DNA of 64,000 nt, taken from an uncultured Opitutia bacterium (GTDB lineage Bacteria > Verrucomicrobiota > Verrucomicrobiia > Opitutales > Coraliomargaritaceae). Below, piece by piece: positions 18,483 through 27,614 of the stretch; position 1 is the stretch's first letter; each line of letters opens with the position of its first letter. The notes beneath the pieces are model-generated. The model was not told the DNA's origin, did not search any database, and was given only the letters and a program-made list of their open reading frames with translations. Made by a program: the position numbers and the translations under genes. The DNA is taken from contig CAKZOI010000021.1 in the NCBI GenBank assembly GCA_937136395.1, forward strand, positions 206,261 through 270,260, in the 5' to 3' direction.

Positions 18483-20113
18483 GTGCGGACTACGATGTCC
18501 TGATCATTGGCTCGGGTGCAGGTGGGGGCACGATGGCGTATGCCTTGACTGAGCGCCAGTTGAAGGTGCTGGTCCTGGAGGCGGGGCCGAAGTTTAATCC
18601 ATTCACCGATTATAAACTGAGCGAGGAATCCTGGGAGACTCAGTATTTCCCGCATAAGGAACGATCCGAGGGGCGGCATATCTACGCGCCGCTGCAAAAG
18701 CTGCATTCGGCTTGGGACGATTTGCGCTCGTGGAATTCGGTTGCTGGTCGAATGAATCCATCGAACGAGCGTAAGGCCTACAAATACCACCATGTGCGTG
18801 GCGTGGGAGGCTCTACGTTAACGTTTACAGGTGAGTCGCATCGTATGCATCCGGATGCGATGCAAATGCGATCTCGCTTTGGGGTCGCTGCGGACTGGCC
18901 AGTTAATTACGCGGAGCTGGAGTCCTATTATTGCCGTGCGGAAACCTTGGTTGGTGTGGCGGGTCCTGAAGACGGTGGAGCGCGCTGGCGCAGTGAGCCG
19001 TATCCATTGCCTGCGCATGCTTTGGGCTATGCGAGTGTGCAAATTCAGAAGGGTGCGCGTGTCTTGGACTTGAATTGGGGGCCGAATGCGCGTGCGGCAT
19101 TGTCGCGTCCGTATGATAAGCGGCCGAGCTGTAATTATTGTGCAAATTGCACGCGTGGCTGTCCGCGCACGGACAAGGGAAGTGTGGATGTGACCTTCTT
19201 ACGCAAAGCGGTGGAGAGTGGTCTGTGCGAGATTCGCGCTGGAGTGGTCGTCACTCGTATTGAGTCGGGCAATGAGGATGCGATACGTGGCGTGCACCTT
19301 ATCGATGAAGCAGGTGCGGAGGTCTTTCTTGAAACGAAGCAATTGGTCGTCGCTTGCGGTGCGGTAGAGACGCCGCGTTTGTTATTGGCTTCAGACAACT
19401 TGTGCAATGAGTCCGGTCAGGTCGGGCGCAACTTTATGGAGACCTTGTCATGGTCGGTGAGTGGCTTACACCCAGATCCGATGGGGAGCTATCGCGGTTT
19501 GCCGGCAGATAGTATTTGTTGGGATTTTAATGCGCCTGATTCGATACCCGATGTGGTGGGTGGTTGCCGTTTCTCGACGGGTGTGCATGAGGCTGGGCTG
19601 AATGGTCCGCTGGCCTATTCGAATCGTATCGTTAGCGGCTGGGGGCGTGCGCATAAAGCTGCGATGCGTGATGCCTTTGGTAAAGTGCTGACGGTTGGGG
19701 CGATTGGTGAGTCACTGCCAAATCCGAAGAGTTTTGTGGATTTAGATCCTGAAGCAATCGATGTGAATGGTCGACCGTTAGCGCGTATTCATAGTCACTT
19801 AGGCCAGGGAGAACTCAAGCGCTTGCGCTTTATGGCAGAAAAATGCCGCGCGATTTTAAAGGCCTCCGGTGTCGATAAATTTGTCGAGGAGTATGGCACC
19901 TATGACTATTTTAGTAGCACGCATGTGTTTGGCACCTGCCGTATGGGGAATGATCCCGAAAGCTCGGTTGTGGATTCGTATGGCCGCAGCCATCGTTGGA
20001 AGAATCTGACGATTATGGATGCGAGTATCTTCCCCAGTTCAGGCGGCGGCGAATCGCCTTCATTGACCATCGAAGCCTTGGCTTTGCGTAGTGCAGAACG
20101 CTTTGCGCGCTAG
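18479..20113 (+). CDS. GMC-family FAD oxidoreductase (gluconate dehydrogenase-like large subunit)
   Basis: A 544-residue flavoprotein probably oxidising a sugar, sugar acid or polyol in the periplasm. The FAD-binding loop is IIGSGAGGG (residues 9-17). A cysteine cluster CNYCANCTRGCP lies near residue 220, and the C-terminal GMC block has HVFGTCRMG and NLTIMDASIFPSSGGGESPSLTIEALA. It pairs with the Tat-exported small subunit upstream. The cytochrome c subunit found in classic gluconate dehydrogenases is not adjacent, so the electron acceptor is unknown. Its stop overlaps the end of the convergent helicase gene by 4 bp. Confidence 0.85.
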   Translation: MSADYDVLIIGSGAGGGTMAYALTERQLKVLVLEAGPKFNPFTDYKLSEESWETQYFPHKERSEGRHIYAPLQKLHSAWDDLRSWNSVAGRMNPSNERKAYKYHHVRGVGGSTLTFTGESHRMHPDAMQMRSRFGVAADWPVNYAELESYYCRAETLVGVAGPEDGGARWRSEPYPLPAHALGYASVQIQKGARVLDLNWGPNARAALSRPYDKRPSCNYCANCTRGCPRTDKGSVDVTFLRKAVESGLCEIRAGVVVTRIESGNEDAIRGVHLIDEAGAEVFLETKQLVVACGAVETPRLLLASDNLCNESGQVGRNFMETLSWSVSGLHPDPMGSYRGLPADSICWDFNAPDSIPDVVGGCRFSTGVHEAGLNGPLAYSNRIVSGWGRAHKAAMRDAFGKVLTVGAIGESLPNPKSFVDLDPEAIDVNGRPLARIHSHLGQGELKRLRFMAEKCRAILKASGVDKFVEEYGTYDYFSSTHVFGTCRMGNDPESSVVDSYGRSHRWKNLTIMDASIFPSSGGGESPSLTIEALALRSAERFAR

Positions 20114-22560
20114 CGTTTACGTTGCTGCCTTGTAAGCGCGGGGAAATTCATGAAGGGGAGCTCAAGCTTGTAGGTCTCTACATACGTGGCACAAGCGGAC
20201 TGGAGCTCGGACCATCGATCCCAATCATAGTCGGGAGCGGTGGCGATGTGTCGCATCAAGCTGTGCCATTCGACACGAGCCCGTTCGATATCGCCACGGC
20301 TGAGTTCCTCATCGAGGTAGGTTTCTATGCGTCGACTTTTGTTCACTATCGTATAGAGGATTTCGCTGGCGCCATCGCCATAATCTTCAGGTAGGCCTCG
20401 GCGCAAATAACCCGGGATGCTGCGCAGGCCGTAGCGTTCTTGGCAGAGCGCAGATAGGGGGCGTCCAGCGAGTGCTAATGCTTGAAAGCGATGACCTGCA
20501 CGAATATTCGCTAGATCATATAGAATCTCTTCTATTGGGTAAGTGGCCTCTTCGAGGGCTGCGGCGATAGCTAGACCTTCTCCATGGTTGAAGAAGGAAA
20601 AGAGAATGCCGCGCCGAGTCGGAATGCCCTGCATGTCGATTAAGCCGAGCGCATGCCATTGCTCCGCGACACTACGCGGGTTCGACTGTTGTGGTGATGG
20701 GCCCTGCGAGTCCATTGCCGTTTCCGTGCCAGCGATCAAACGTTTGCGCTCGGTCGGATTTAGGAGCCCTTTACCGCTCAGGTCTTTAAATGCATGGATC
20801 TGCGCGTGACTGTAGTCCAGTTGCACGAGCAGTGTATTGCTGCGTTCGGTTATGCCGACACTCTGACCGCCTTGAGTCAGTTGTGGCATTTGCGGCAAGA
20901 GCACTTTCTCGATCTTATTTAACGTCCATAGCTTCGGGACGTTTGGTTTTTTCCCATCTGCGCGTGCTTGTTCGCGAAGCACTTTCACGATCCACTTGGA
21001 AAGTGTGAGACGGTTCTCGCAGTTATCTTTCGGAAAGGTCGCGATCGGCGCTTCGATTCCGTAACGTCGTGCCTTGCCTGTGCCAAACTTACAGATGGTG
21101 CCAATGCGTAAACTAGCAACAATTTTGGGGCTACTTAAACCGGGCCGCCATTGCGCGCCTTCTAGATACCATGTGTCTTTAAGCTCAAAAAGTTGGGCGG
21201 CGCGTTTACGCTCCCAGACGCCTTCGCTATTTTGAAATTCGACAACGGTGCCACTGGCTAGCTGTTGCTCTTTAAGCGTAGGCGTTTGCGTTGCTGGCGA
21301 GCTGCCGCGATGCTCGAGGAAATCATCTAAGCCTAAGCGAATAGGGGTTCGACTAAATAAGCGCTGGGTCAATTCGCGAGTTGCTTGCAGCGGGCTTTGA
21401 TTTGCTTCAACAGCGGCTTGAATCACGCCGATAAGGGAGGGCCAGTCGACAATCGTTTCGCGTGTCAGTGTGAGTGGGCGTGCTTCGGCTAGACGTGGCT
21501 TGCCGTTGACATACAAGACCGTGCCGCGCTTATCCAGCCCTCGACGACCTGCACGGCCAAACATCTGTAAAAGTTCATCAGAACGTAGCATTCGATGTGC
21601 TTCCGCCACACGATATTCACGTTCGAGCACGAGCACGGAACGCATGGAAAAATTAATACCAGCAGCTAAACCAGTTGTCGCGACAATGACTTTAAGTTGA
21701 CTGTTTTTAGCCAAGGGTTCGACCAGGCCAGCACGTTGCGCATAGCTCATTCCACTATGGTGAAAAGCGACGCGATTCTTAAGGCATCGGGTGAGCTGTG
21801 TGCCTGCCATAGCTTGTTGCTCTGGTGTGAGCACGAGCGGATCGTATTCGGGAAGCGCTGCAGCAAGTGTGCGTGCCAGGTTTTCGGCAACTTTACGTCT
21901 CGGAGCAAAGATCAGAATCGGGCCAAGCTCTGCGGCGAGTGCGCGCGCAATATAGCGCGGCCAGCGCCCATGTATACTCTTCGGAATGTGGTCGGGTAAG
22001 GCATCTAGATGGATTTCATCCAACGGCACCGCCCGTTCCTCGTGTGCGATCGATACCGCAGTGCGCCCACAGCGTTGTAGCCACTGAGTCATTTCCTGAT
22101 AGTTGGCGACACTACCACTCAGTAAGAGCAACTGGGTCTCAGGAGGTGCCATCGCAATTGCGATTTCATAATTCACACCACGCGCCGAGTCGCCCAGCAT
22201 TTGATATTCGTCAACCACTAGTAGCTTTGGACCACGCCCAGCGATCAAAGCGCGCTTTTGAGTTTCTAGAGTCGCGACGACCATTGGCGCATTCGTGTTA
22301 TGCGTCACATCACCCGTGGTGATTCCGACATTCCAGCCCTTCGCAACCCACTCGCAATATTTATCATTCGCCAGGGCTCGCGTCGGCACCGTATAGACCG
22401 CTTTTCCTGGAAATGACTCCATGACTAGACTTTCGAAAATGAAGGTCTTTCCCGAGCCCGTTGGCGCATGCACGACCACATCATGCTTCGCACGCAAAAG
22501 GTTCACAGCCTTCTGCTGCCAAATATCCGGCACAATGAGTGATGTCGAAAGCGTCTCCAT
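20110..22560 (-). CDS. Ski2-like DExH-box helicase
   Basis: An 816-residue superfamily 2 helicase. Walker A is APTGSGKT (32-39), the DExH box is VVDEYQML (DEYQ at 117-120), motif III-like LLLLSGSV follows, then VATTGLAAGINF and the arginine-finger motif QMFGRAGRRG. The C-terminal half holds long helical segments as in Ski2/Hel308/HelY-type enzymes. RNA or DNA substrate cannot be told from sequence. It is monocistronic and convergent with the GMC gene. Confidence 0.85.
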   Translation of the reverse strand: METLSTSLIVPDIWQQKAVNLLRAKHDVVVHAPTGSGKTFIFESLVMESFPGKAVYTVPTRALANDKYCEWVAKGWNVGITTGDVTHNTNAPMVVATLETQKRALIAGRGPKLLVVDEYQMLGDSARGVNYEIAIAMAPPETQLLLLSGSVANYQEMTQWLQRCGRTAVSIAHEERAVPLDEIHLDALPDHIPKSIHGRWPRYIARALAAELGPILIFAPRRKVAENLARTLAAALPEYDPLVLTPEQQAMAGTQLTRCLKNRVAFHHSGMSYAQRAGLVEPLAKNSQLKVIVATTGLAAGINFSMRSVLVLEREYRVAEAHRMLRSDELLQMFGRAGRRGLDKRGTVLYVNGKPRLAEARPLTLTRETIVDWPSLIGVIQAAVEANQSPLQATRELTQRLFSRTPIRLGLDDFLEHRGSSPATQTPTLKEQQLASGTVVEFQNSEGVWERKRAAQLFELKDTWYLEGAQWRPGLSSPKIVASLRIGTICKFGTGKARRYGIEAPIATFPKDNCENRLTLSKWIVKVLREQARADGKKPNVPKLWTLNKIEKVLLPQMPQLTQGGQSVGITERSNTLLVQLDYSHAQIHAFKDLSGKGLLNPTERKRLIAGTETAMDSQGPSPQQSNPRSVAEQWHALGLIDMQGIPTRRGILFSFFNHGEGLAIAAALEEATYPIEEILYDLANIRAGHRFQALALAGRPLSALCQERYGLRSIPGYLRRGLPEDYGDGASEILYTIVNKSRRIETYLDEELSRGDIERARVEWHSLMRHIATAPDYDWDRWSELQSACATYVETYKLELPFMNFPALTRQQRKR

Positions 22561-22713
22561 TAAAATGTGCCAAATTAGTGACCCGATAAGTAATGAAAAC
22601 CCTTAAAGTGTGCGACACTTACTTAAGAAGGCTTTTGGTCAAAAACTGCAGCCTTTGTTCGGCGGATAACACGGCCTCCTAAATTGTGAAAATAGTGTTT
22701 CATATTTGAAAGT

Positions 22714-24045
22714 ATGTGCCACGATATGCGCATGAGTGATACCCCAACGATTCGCCCTGTTGTTTTAATTGGCGCCTGCTCACTGACTTTATTGGTGGGC
22801 GTATTGATTGGCTCAAGCCTCGCTGGAGGTGATTCGGAGTCGGGTGATCGCTTAGAGCGGAGCACAGCGAGTGCCTTGGATTCACGAGAAAACAATTTGC
22901 CTGAACCAGGAGCGGGGCGTGAGGCGGGCACAATGCTTTCAATAGATCCAAATGCGTCTGAAGCCGCAGCGAGAATGAGCCCAGAAATGGCTGACTTAAA
23001 CGCGTTTCTTCAACTGACTCAGATGGATCCATTGAGTGCCGCTCAAGAAGCACTCAACGAATCGAATGATTTGGATCGAATCTCAAAGCTAGCTCTTTTG
23101 CTCGCAGAAGCCAGTCCAGAGGTGATGCCCGAGCTTGCGGATTTGATCAGTAATACCCGAAATGATTATGAGCGTATGCAGCAAATGGGGATGCTTTTTT
23201 ACGCATGGGGTCGTATCGATGCACCTGCTGCAGTGACTTATTCGGAATCGATGGGTGGTCGTGTCGCGGGCATGACGACTGCAGTCGCACTCTCCTCATG
23301 GGCGAGTCTCGATCCGGGTAGTGCACGTGCATGGGTCGATGGTATGAAAAATCCTGAGCGCTATCAACGCGGCCTCATGATGGGCTGGAGTGAAAACAAT
23401 CCTTTGCAAGCCCTACAATATCTTTCCGAGCAGAGCGCGGATTCTAATATCATGAACCGCTGGACCTCGGCAGAAGTGTCTCGTAATCTTGTCGCTCAGC
23501 GTGGGGTGATGGCGATCGATGATTTGGCTAGCTTACCCGCGAGCCGAAATCGCCAAGAGCTACTGGAGCGTTTGGCTAATGAGCTAGGGGAGACACAACC
23601 TGCGGCTGCGGCGGCCCGTTTAGCAAACATCAACGACCCAGAGGTGTTAAAGACTGCGGTGCCAGAAGTTGCCGAAGGGTGGGCTCAAGATGATCCCGAA
23701 GCTGCGGTGGCTTTTGTCACCGACTACAAGGAGAATGAACAGGTCTATGGCCGCGCGATGGCGAAAGTGATTGAAGAATGGGCAGAGCGCGATCCGTATG
23801 AGGCAGGCCAGTTCTTAAATGAGCAGCCAGCTTCACCTGAATTAGATCGTTCGGTGGCAGAATATTCCCGCGAAGTTGCCAAAATCGATCCCGCTGGAGC
23901 GATGAGTTTTGCAGTCTCGGTAAATGACGAAAAGTTACGTTCCGATACGATTCGCCGAGTGGCCAGAGACTGGAAACGCGCGTCGCTCGAAGAGTATACT
24001 GCCTGGGAAAAGGCAAATCCCGGCATTGTGCCAAAAGGTAAATAG
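22714..24045 (+). CDS. Membrane-anchored DP-x-A-A-x-W repeat protein
   Basis: A 443-residue protein with an N-terminal hydrophobic anchor (about residues 15-36) and an array of short helical repeats built around W(A)xxDPxAAxxF/W, for example GWAQDDPEAAVAFV and EWAERDPYEAGQFL. This resembles a TPR/HEAT-like scaffold facing the periplasm. It is a paralogue of the protein at 39392-40708; both share PASPELDR.VA.Y near the C-terminus. The function is unknown. Starts at 22714 or 22732 are both possible. Confidence 0.65.
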   Translation: MCHDMRMSDTPTIRPVVLIGACSLTLLVGVLIGSSLAGGDSESGDRLERSTASALDSRENNLPEPGAGREAGTMLSIDPNASEAAARMSPEMADLNAFLQLTQMDPLSAAQEALNESNDLDRISKLALLLAEASPEVMPELADLISNTRNDYERMQQMGMLFYAWGRIDAPAAVTYSESMGGRVAGMTTAVALSSWASLDPGSARAWVDGMKNPERYQRGLMMGWSENNPLQALQYLSEQSADSNIMNRWTSAEVSRNLVAQRGVMAIDDLASLPASRNRQELLERLANELGETQPAAAAARLANINDPEVLKTAVPEVAEGWAQDDPEAAVAFVTDYKENEQVYGRAMAKVIEEWAERDPYEAGQFLNEQPASPELDRSVAEYSREVAKIDPAGAMSFAVSVNDEKLRSDTIRRVARDWKRASLEEYTAWEKANPGIVPKGK

Positions 24046-24083
24046 TAGTTCTAGCGAACTGAAAACGCGCCAGAGGATACTAG

Positions 24084-25421
24084 CTAAGCGCCAGCCATCG
24101 CCAAGCCAGCGAGTCGTCCTCCCGTCCAAGCGGCTTGGAAATTAAACCCACCGGTAATGCCGTCGATGTCGAGGCACTCACCTGCAAAGTAAAGCCCAGG
24201 GACCAGTTTACTTTCCATATTCTTAAAGTTGACCTCTTTCAGGCTGACGCCACCACAGGTGACGAATTCATCCTTATTAGTAGTCTTGCCTTGGACCGAG
24301 TAGTGACCGTCTATGAGCTCGTCGATGAGTGTAGCCTCTCTATCTTTCGGGAGTTGTGCCCATTTTTGATCCTCAGAGATGCCGACGACTTCGACAAGGC
24401 GTTCCCACAAGCGACGAGGGATTTGCTCGAAGACTTTGCTTTTCACCTGCGTCTTGCCTTTGCGAAGGCGCGCGAATTTTTCACGTAGTTGATTTTCGGA
24501 TACGGTCCCAAGCCAATTGATGGAAACCTCGAAATGATAGTTCTTCTCTTGTAGTGGACGAGCTTGCCATGCGGAGAGTCGAAGGATTGCTGGGCCACTG
24601 AGTCCGCGGTGGGTGATAAGGATAGGGCCAATTTGAGGTTCGGGTTTGCGCTGGCGTGAAACGGCCTTCGCATCCGGCTTCGCTTGGCTACTCCGCGACA
24701 AGAGCAAAGGCCCTACGAGTGAGACGCTGGCGTTTTGCACGGAGAGGCCAGCGAGGCCTTGGGTGCGTTTATCGGCTAGGTTGAAGGCGAAGAGTGAAGG
24801 GGCGAGTGGGGCGATCGTATGTCCGAGCGCTTCGAGTGAGTGTGTAAGGGCGGACGCCTTGAGTGAACCAGTTGCGATGAGGACTTTATCCGCCGACATT
24901 TGGGTGTCATCGGATAGATGAACGATCAATGATGACTGGTTCGCCTTCGTATCGCTACAGCGTGGCAAGGTGATGCGCTTGACTGCGCATTCCTTCCGGA
25001 GTTCGACGCCAGCTGCTTGAGCTGCATCGTGGAAACAGTTGATGATCGTTTGCGAATCATCAGTGATGGGAAACATGCGACCATCAGCCTCGGCTTTGAT
25101 CTGCACGCCGCGTTTGGCAAACCAGTTGATGGTATCTTGAGGCTGCCAACGATGAAACGCGCCACGGAGTTCACGAGCGCCGCGTGGATAGTTCTGAGCC
25201 AATTTTGCAGGGTCGAAGCACTGATGGGTCACATTACAACGACCGCCACCCGAGAGCTTCACCTTTGTGAGCGTGCGCTTGCTCTGCTCGTAGATCGTGA
25301 CTTTCGCCTTTGGGTTCGCTTCCGCTGCAGTGATCGCCGCGAAGTAGCCAGCAGCGCCACCGCCAATGATTGCGATTGATGGGGAGTTTGACCTAGTTGC
25401 TGAATGAGTTTCCGAAAGCAT
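24084..25421 (-). CDS. HI0933/YhiN-type FAD-dependent oxidoreductase
   Basis: 445 residues. The N-terminal Rossmann loop is IIGGGAAGYFAAI, with the family block KVKLSGGGRCNVTH. The C-terminal FAD contacts are GLYFAGECLDIDGITGGFNFQAAW. HI0933-family flavoproteins are widespread but lack a settled reaction. The start is ATG 25421 (MLSETHS); the in-frame extension to 25466 adds an atypical leader. Upstream lies the palindrome-rich region at 25507-25880, which could influence its expression. Confidence 0.88.
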   Translation of the reverse strand: MLSETHSATRSNSPSIAIIGGGAAGYFAAITAAEANPKAKVTIYEQSKRTLTKVKLSGGGRCNVTHQCFDPAKLAQNYPRGARELRGAFHRWQPQDTINWFAKRGVQIKAEADGRMFPITDDSQTIINCFHDAAQAAGVELRKECAVKRITLPRCSDTKANQSSLIVHLSDDTQMSADKVLIATGSLKASALTHSLEALGHTIAPLAPSLFAFNLADKRTQGLAGLSVQNASVSLVGPLLLSRSSQAKPDAKAVSRQRKPEPQIGPILITHRGLSGPAILRLSAWQARPLQEKNYHFEVSINWLGTVSENQLREKFARLRKGKTQVKSKVFEQIPRRLWERLVEVVGISEDQKWAQLPKDREATLIDELIDGHYSVQGKTTNKDEFVTCGGVSLKEVNFKNMESKLVPGLYFAGECLDIDGITGGFNFQAAWTGGRLAGLAMAGA

Positions 25422-25506
25422 TAAACTATAATATTCGAAGCAGGTTGTTCGACGATCAACGCTCAAATAGCTCTATCGAGGTAAATCTTAATTCCATGAG
25501 CATTCG

Positions 25507-25836
25507 CGGTGTGCATAGAGAAGCTTGCGAGGCACCATAACCTTCGTGCGGCGTGAGACACGCCTGCGCTACCTTAAGAGATTTTTTTGGGTAGGGTCGC
25601 CTCGCCGAGGCGACCCCAACTCTTATGAAGGCTGAAAACATCATGAAGGTAGTGCCATTCGAGACAGGCCTGCGTCAGGCCAGCACCTTGATCATCTTAT
25701 TGCATAACTCGCACCTCCTCGACTGCTTCAAGCTGGTGTCGCTGGGTAGCGCGGCACCGTCTTCGGTGCGCATATAGAAACTTGCGAGGCACCATAAACT
25801 TCGTGCGGCGTGAGACACGCCTGCGCCACCTTGAGG
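25507..25836. repeat. Direct repeat of about 73 bp, two copies
   Basis: Copy 1 at 25507-25579 and copy 2 at 25764-25836 share long identical stretches such as CTTGCGAGGCACCATAA and CTTCGTGCGGCGTGAGACAC, differing at only a few positions. Each contains the small stem GCGTG-AGA-CACGC. They flank other palindromes, and a related fragment with GCCTGCG lies near 25660. This suggests a dispersed intergenic repeat family (REP/ERIC-like) rather than a gene. Confidence 0.8.
25594..25616. repeat. Perfect 11-bp palindrome
   Basis: GGGTCGCCTCG at 25594-25604 and CGAGGCGACCC at 25606-25616 are exact reverse complements around one base. T-rich DNA lies just upstream on the plus strand. It could form a terminator-type stem in either direction or be part of the local repeat cluster. 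Confidence 0.7.
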
Positions 25837-25878
25837 CGTAATATATCGTGAGATACGCGGTTGCGACAGAGCGCAACC
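25754..25878. repeat. Two further hairpins in the repeat cluster
   Basis: GCACCG/CGGTGC (25754-25759 with 25764-25769, 4-nt loop) and GGTTGCG/CGCAACC (25859-25865 with 25872-25878, 6-nt loop). Together with the 73-bp repeats they fill nearly the whole gap between the cytidylate-kinase-like gene and the HI0933 gene. Confidence 0.65.
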
Positions 25879-25892
25879 CTCCAGCGAATTCA

Positions 25893-26588
25893 CTATTTCA
25901 AATGTTTTGTTCCTTCGATGAGCATGTTAACTACGCAGTCGTCGCTGATGTGGTCGGTATTAATCACTAGATCGTAGGTCTGTGGATCGTCGATGTCGCA
26001 ATTGAAATGCTGCTTCATGTATTTTCGACGGGCGACGTCTTCATCATGAACGAACTCCTTGGCACCTTTTTCTGTCATGCCATGCGCATGCACCATTCGA
26101 TAGATTCGATTCACTTCATTTCCGATCAATCGCACACGCAATACGTTCCGCATACCATGTGTAATGACATTGCCCGCACGTCCGACAATGATGCAGTGGC
26201 CCATACGACTTAAGCGAACAATGGTGCTAGTGGTTTTTTCAAAGAGTGACCAGAGGGAAGGGTGGCGGCCTAGAATCTCGTTGATCGAGCTCTCTAGTTC
26301 GCTGACAGTTGACTCTGGCATGAACTTCTCAAGCTCTGCTGGTAGGTCATTATCTTCTAGCACTTGTTGAACTAAATTTTCATCAAACAAACCCCATGGA
26401 ACATAAGTATTGGGCGATTCGGCATTGAGTGATTTCTGTAACTCGTGAGCGATGCTTCGCCCTCTGGCACCTGCTTGCCTTGAGATCGTTATTGTCGGGT
26501 ATGTATGACGTTCTGCTGTAGCATCGTGTTGCATGAGTTGAGCCGCTACATAGCCACGGCATTCATTGATGGTGGGGTAGGTTTTCAT
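25893..26588 (-). CDS. Cytidylate kinase-like protein
   Basis: 231 residues. It begins with a P-loop-like segment TITISRQAGARGRSIAHEL, typical of the cytidylate-kinase-like family (Cytidylate_kin2), and has further NMP-kinase features such as HCIIVGRAGNVIT and DLVINTDHIS. These proteins are related to CMP kinase, but the nucleotide or other substrate is unproven. I chose ATG 26588 (MKTYPTINECRGY) over an in-frame TTG two codons upstream. No obvious operon partner. Confidence 0.8.
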   Translation of the reverse strand: MKTYPTINECRGYVAAQLMQHDATAERHTYPTITISRQAGARGRSIAHELQKSLNAESPNTYVPWGLFDENLVQQVLEDNDLPAELEKFMPESTVSELESSINEILGRHPSLWSLFEKTTSTIVRLSRMGHCIIVGRAGNVITHGMRNVLRVRLIGNEVNRIYRMVHAHGMTEKGAKEFVHDEDVARRKYMKQHFNCDIDDPQTYDLVINTDHISDDCVVNMLIEGTKHLK

Positions 26589-26837
26589 ATCCAAGCCTTT
26601 CTGTATTATATAGATCGCGGTGGCGTGCCATCCGCTAGAGAACTGCTAAAAAGCTATCGAAATCGAGACGGCTTGGCAAGAGATATCGGCCGTTATTAGG
26701 CAGTCGAATACCATTGTTTAGAGGCCTTGAAGCTCTGCCTTGCCGGGTCCCTTGAGGCTGGCTTTCAATCGGTTCATGTTGCCACATAGTTGCTGGTCGG
26801 AATGGGATCTAGTGAACTCTCTAGGCTCAAAGTCCTT

Positions 26838-27524
26838 TCACTCAACTGCCCATTGATCGAGCAGTTCAAACAGGGCATCATGCATCGCTTGAAAAGTGGC
26901 GATAGGTTCCGATTGCATACGTTCGGGGTCTTGGATGTAGGGCGCGTCGACGAGCTCATTACTACAAGCTGCAGAAAGTAGACTGACACCCTCGGGGGTC
27001 ACTTCAAGGTGGCATTGGAGTGCGAGCACCTTGGAGTGATGAATGAAGCCCTGATTGTCGCAGGCGTCGCTACAGGCGATCGGCGTGGCGTGGTAGGGCA
27101 CGGTAAAGGTTTCTCCATACCAATGAAATACCTTGAGCGATTCGGGCAGCGAACATTCATCGGGACATTCATCCGTTCGTCGAATCGGGAACCAGCCGAT
27201 TTCTTTATTTGCTCCTGCGGTGACTTTCGCGCCCATGGCTACGGCGATGAGTTGTGCACCAAGGCAAATACCCATCACATGCTTCCCAGCTGCAATAACG
27301 CCGCGAAGATATCGCTTCTCCATCTCTAGCCATGGATGCTGATCGCTATCATGGACGCTCATGGGGCCACCCATGAAAACAAAGGCATCATACTTTTCAG
27401 GCGAGGGCAGCTGTTGCGTTTGGTAAATAGGAAGCACGTCTAAATGATGCCCATTCATTTGCGCCCATAGTGCAATGGCGCCGGGGCCTTCAAAGTTGAT
27501 GTGCTTTACGCAAAGTATCTTCAT
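26838..27524 (-). CDS. Class I glutamine amidotransferase-like protein
   Basis: A 228-residue stand-alone GATase1 domain. The catalytic triad is visible: Cys87 in GICLGAQL, and His172 and Glu174 in LQCHLEVTPEG. The MGGPMSVHD block near residue 51 is typical of GuaA-like stand-alone members, which often act in glutamine-dependent modification or gamma-glutamyl hydrolysis. No synthetase partner lies next to it, so the acceptor substrate is unknown. Confidence 0.85.
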   Translation of the reverse strand: MKILCVKHINFEGPGAIALWAQMNGHHLDVLPIYQTQQLPSPEKYDAFVFMGGPMSVHDSDQHPWLEMEKRYLRGVIAAGKHVMGICLGAQLIAVAMGAKVTAGANKEIGWFPIRRTDECPDECSLPESLKVFHWYGETFTVPYHATPIACSDACDNQGFIHHSKVLALQCHLEVTPEGVSLLSAACSNELVDAPYIQDPERMQSEPIATFQAMHDALFELLDQWAVE

Positions 27525-27614
27525 GTAAATTTAAGGTAACTATTGAGTATTTATGTCGATACAACAGTTTCATTCAAAGTTGAATTCTAAGCCCTTCTAC
27601 ATACGCTTCAGATC

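Noticed and set aside
20790..22322. Several plus-strand open frames within the Ski2-like helicase gene
   Set aside because: The minus-strand frame encodes all helicase motifs; the others lack any motif.
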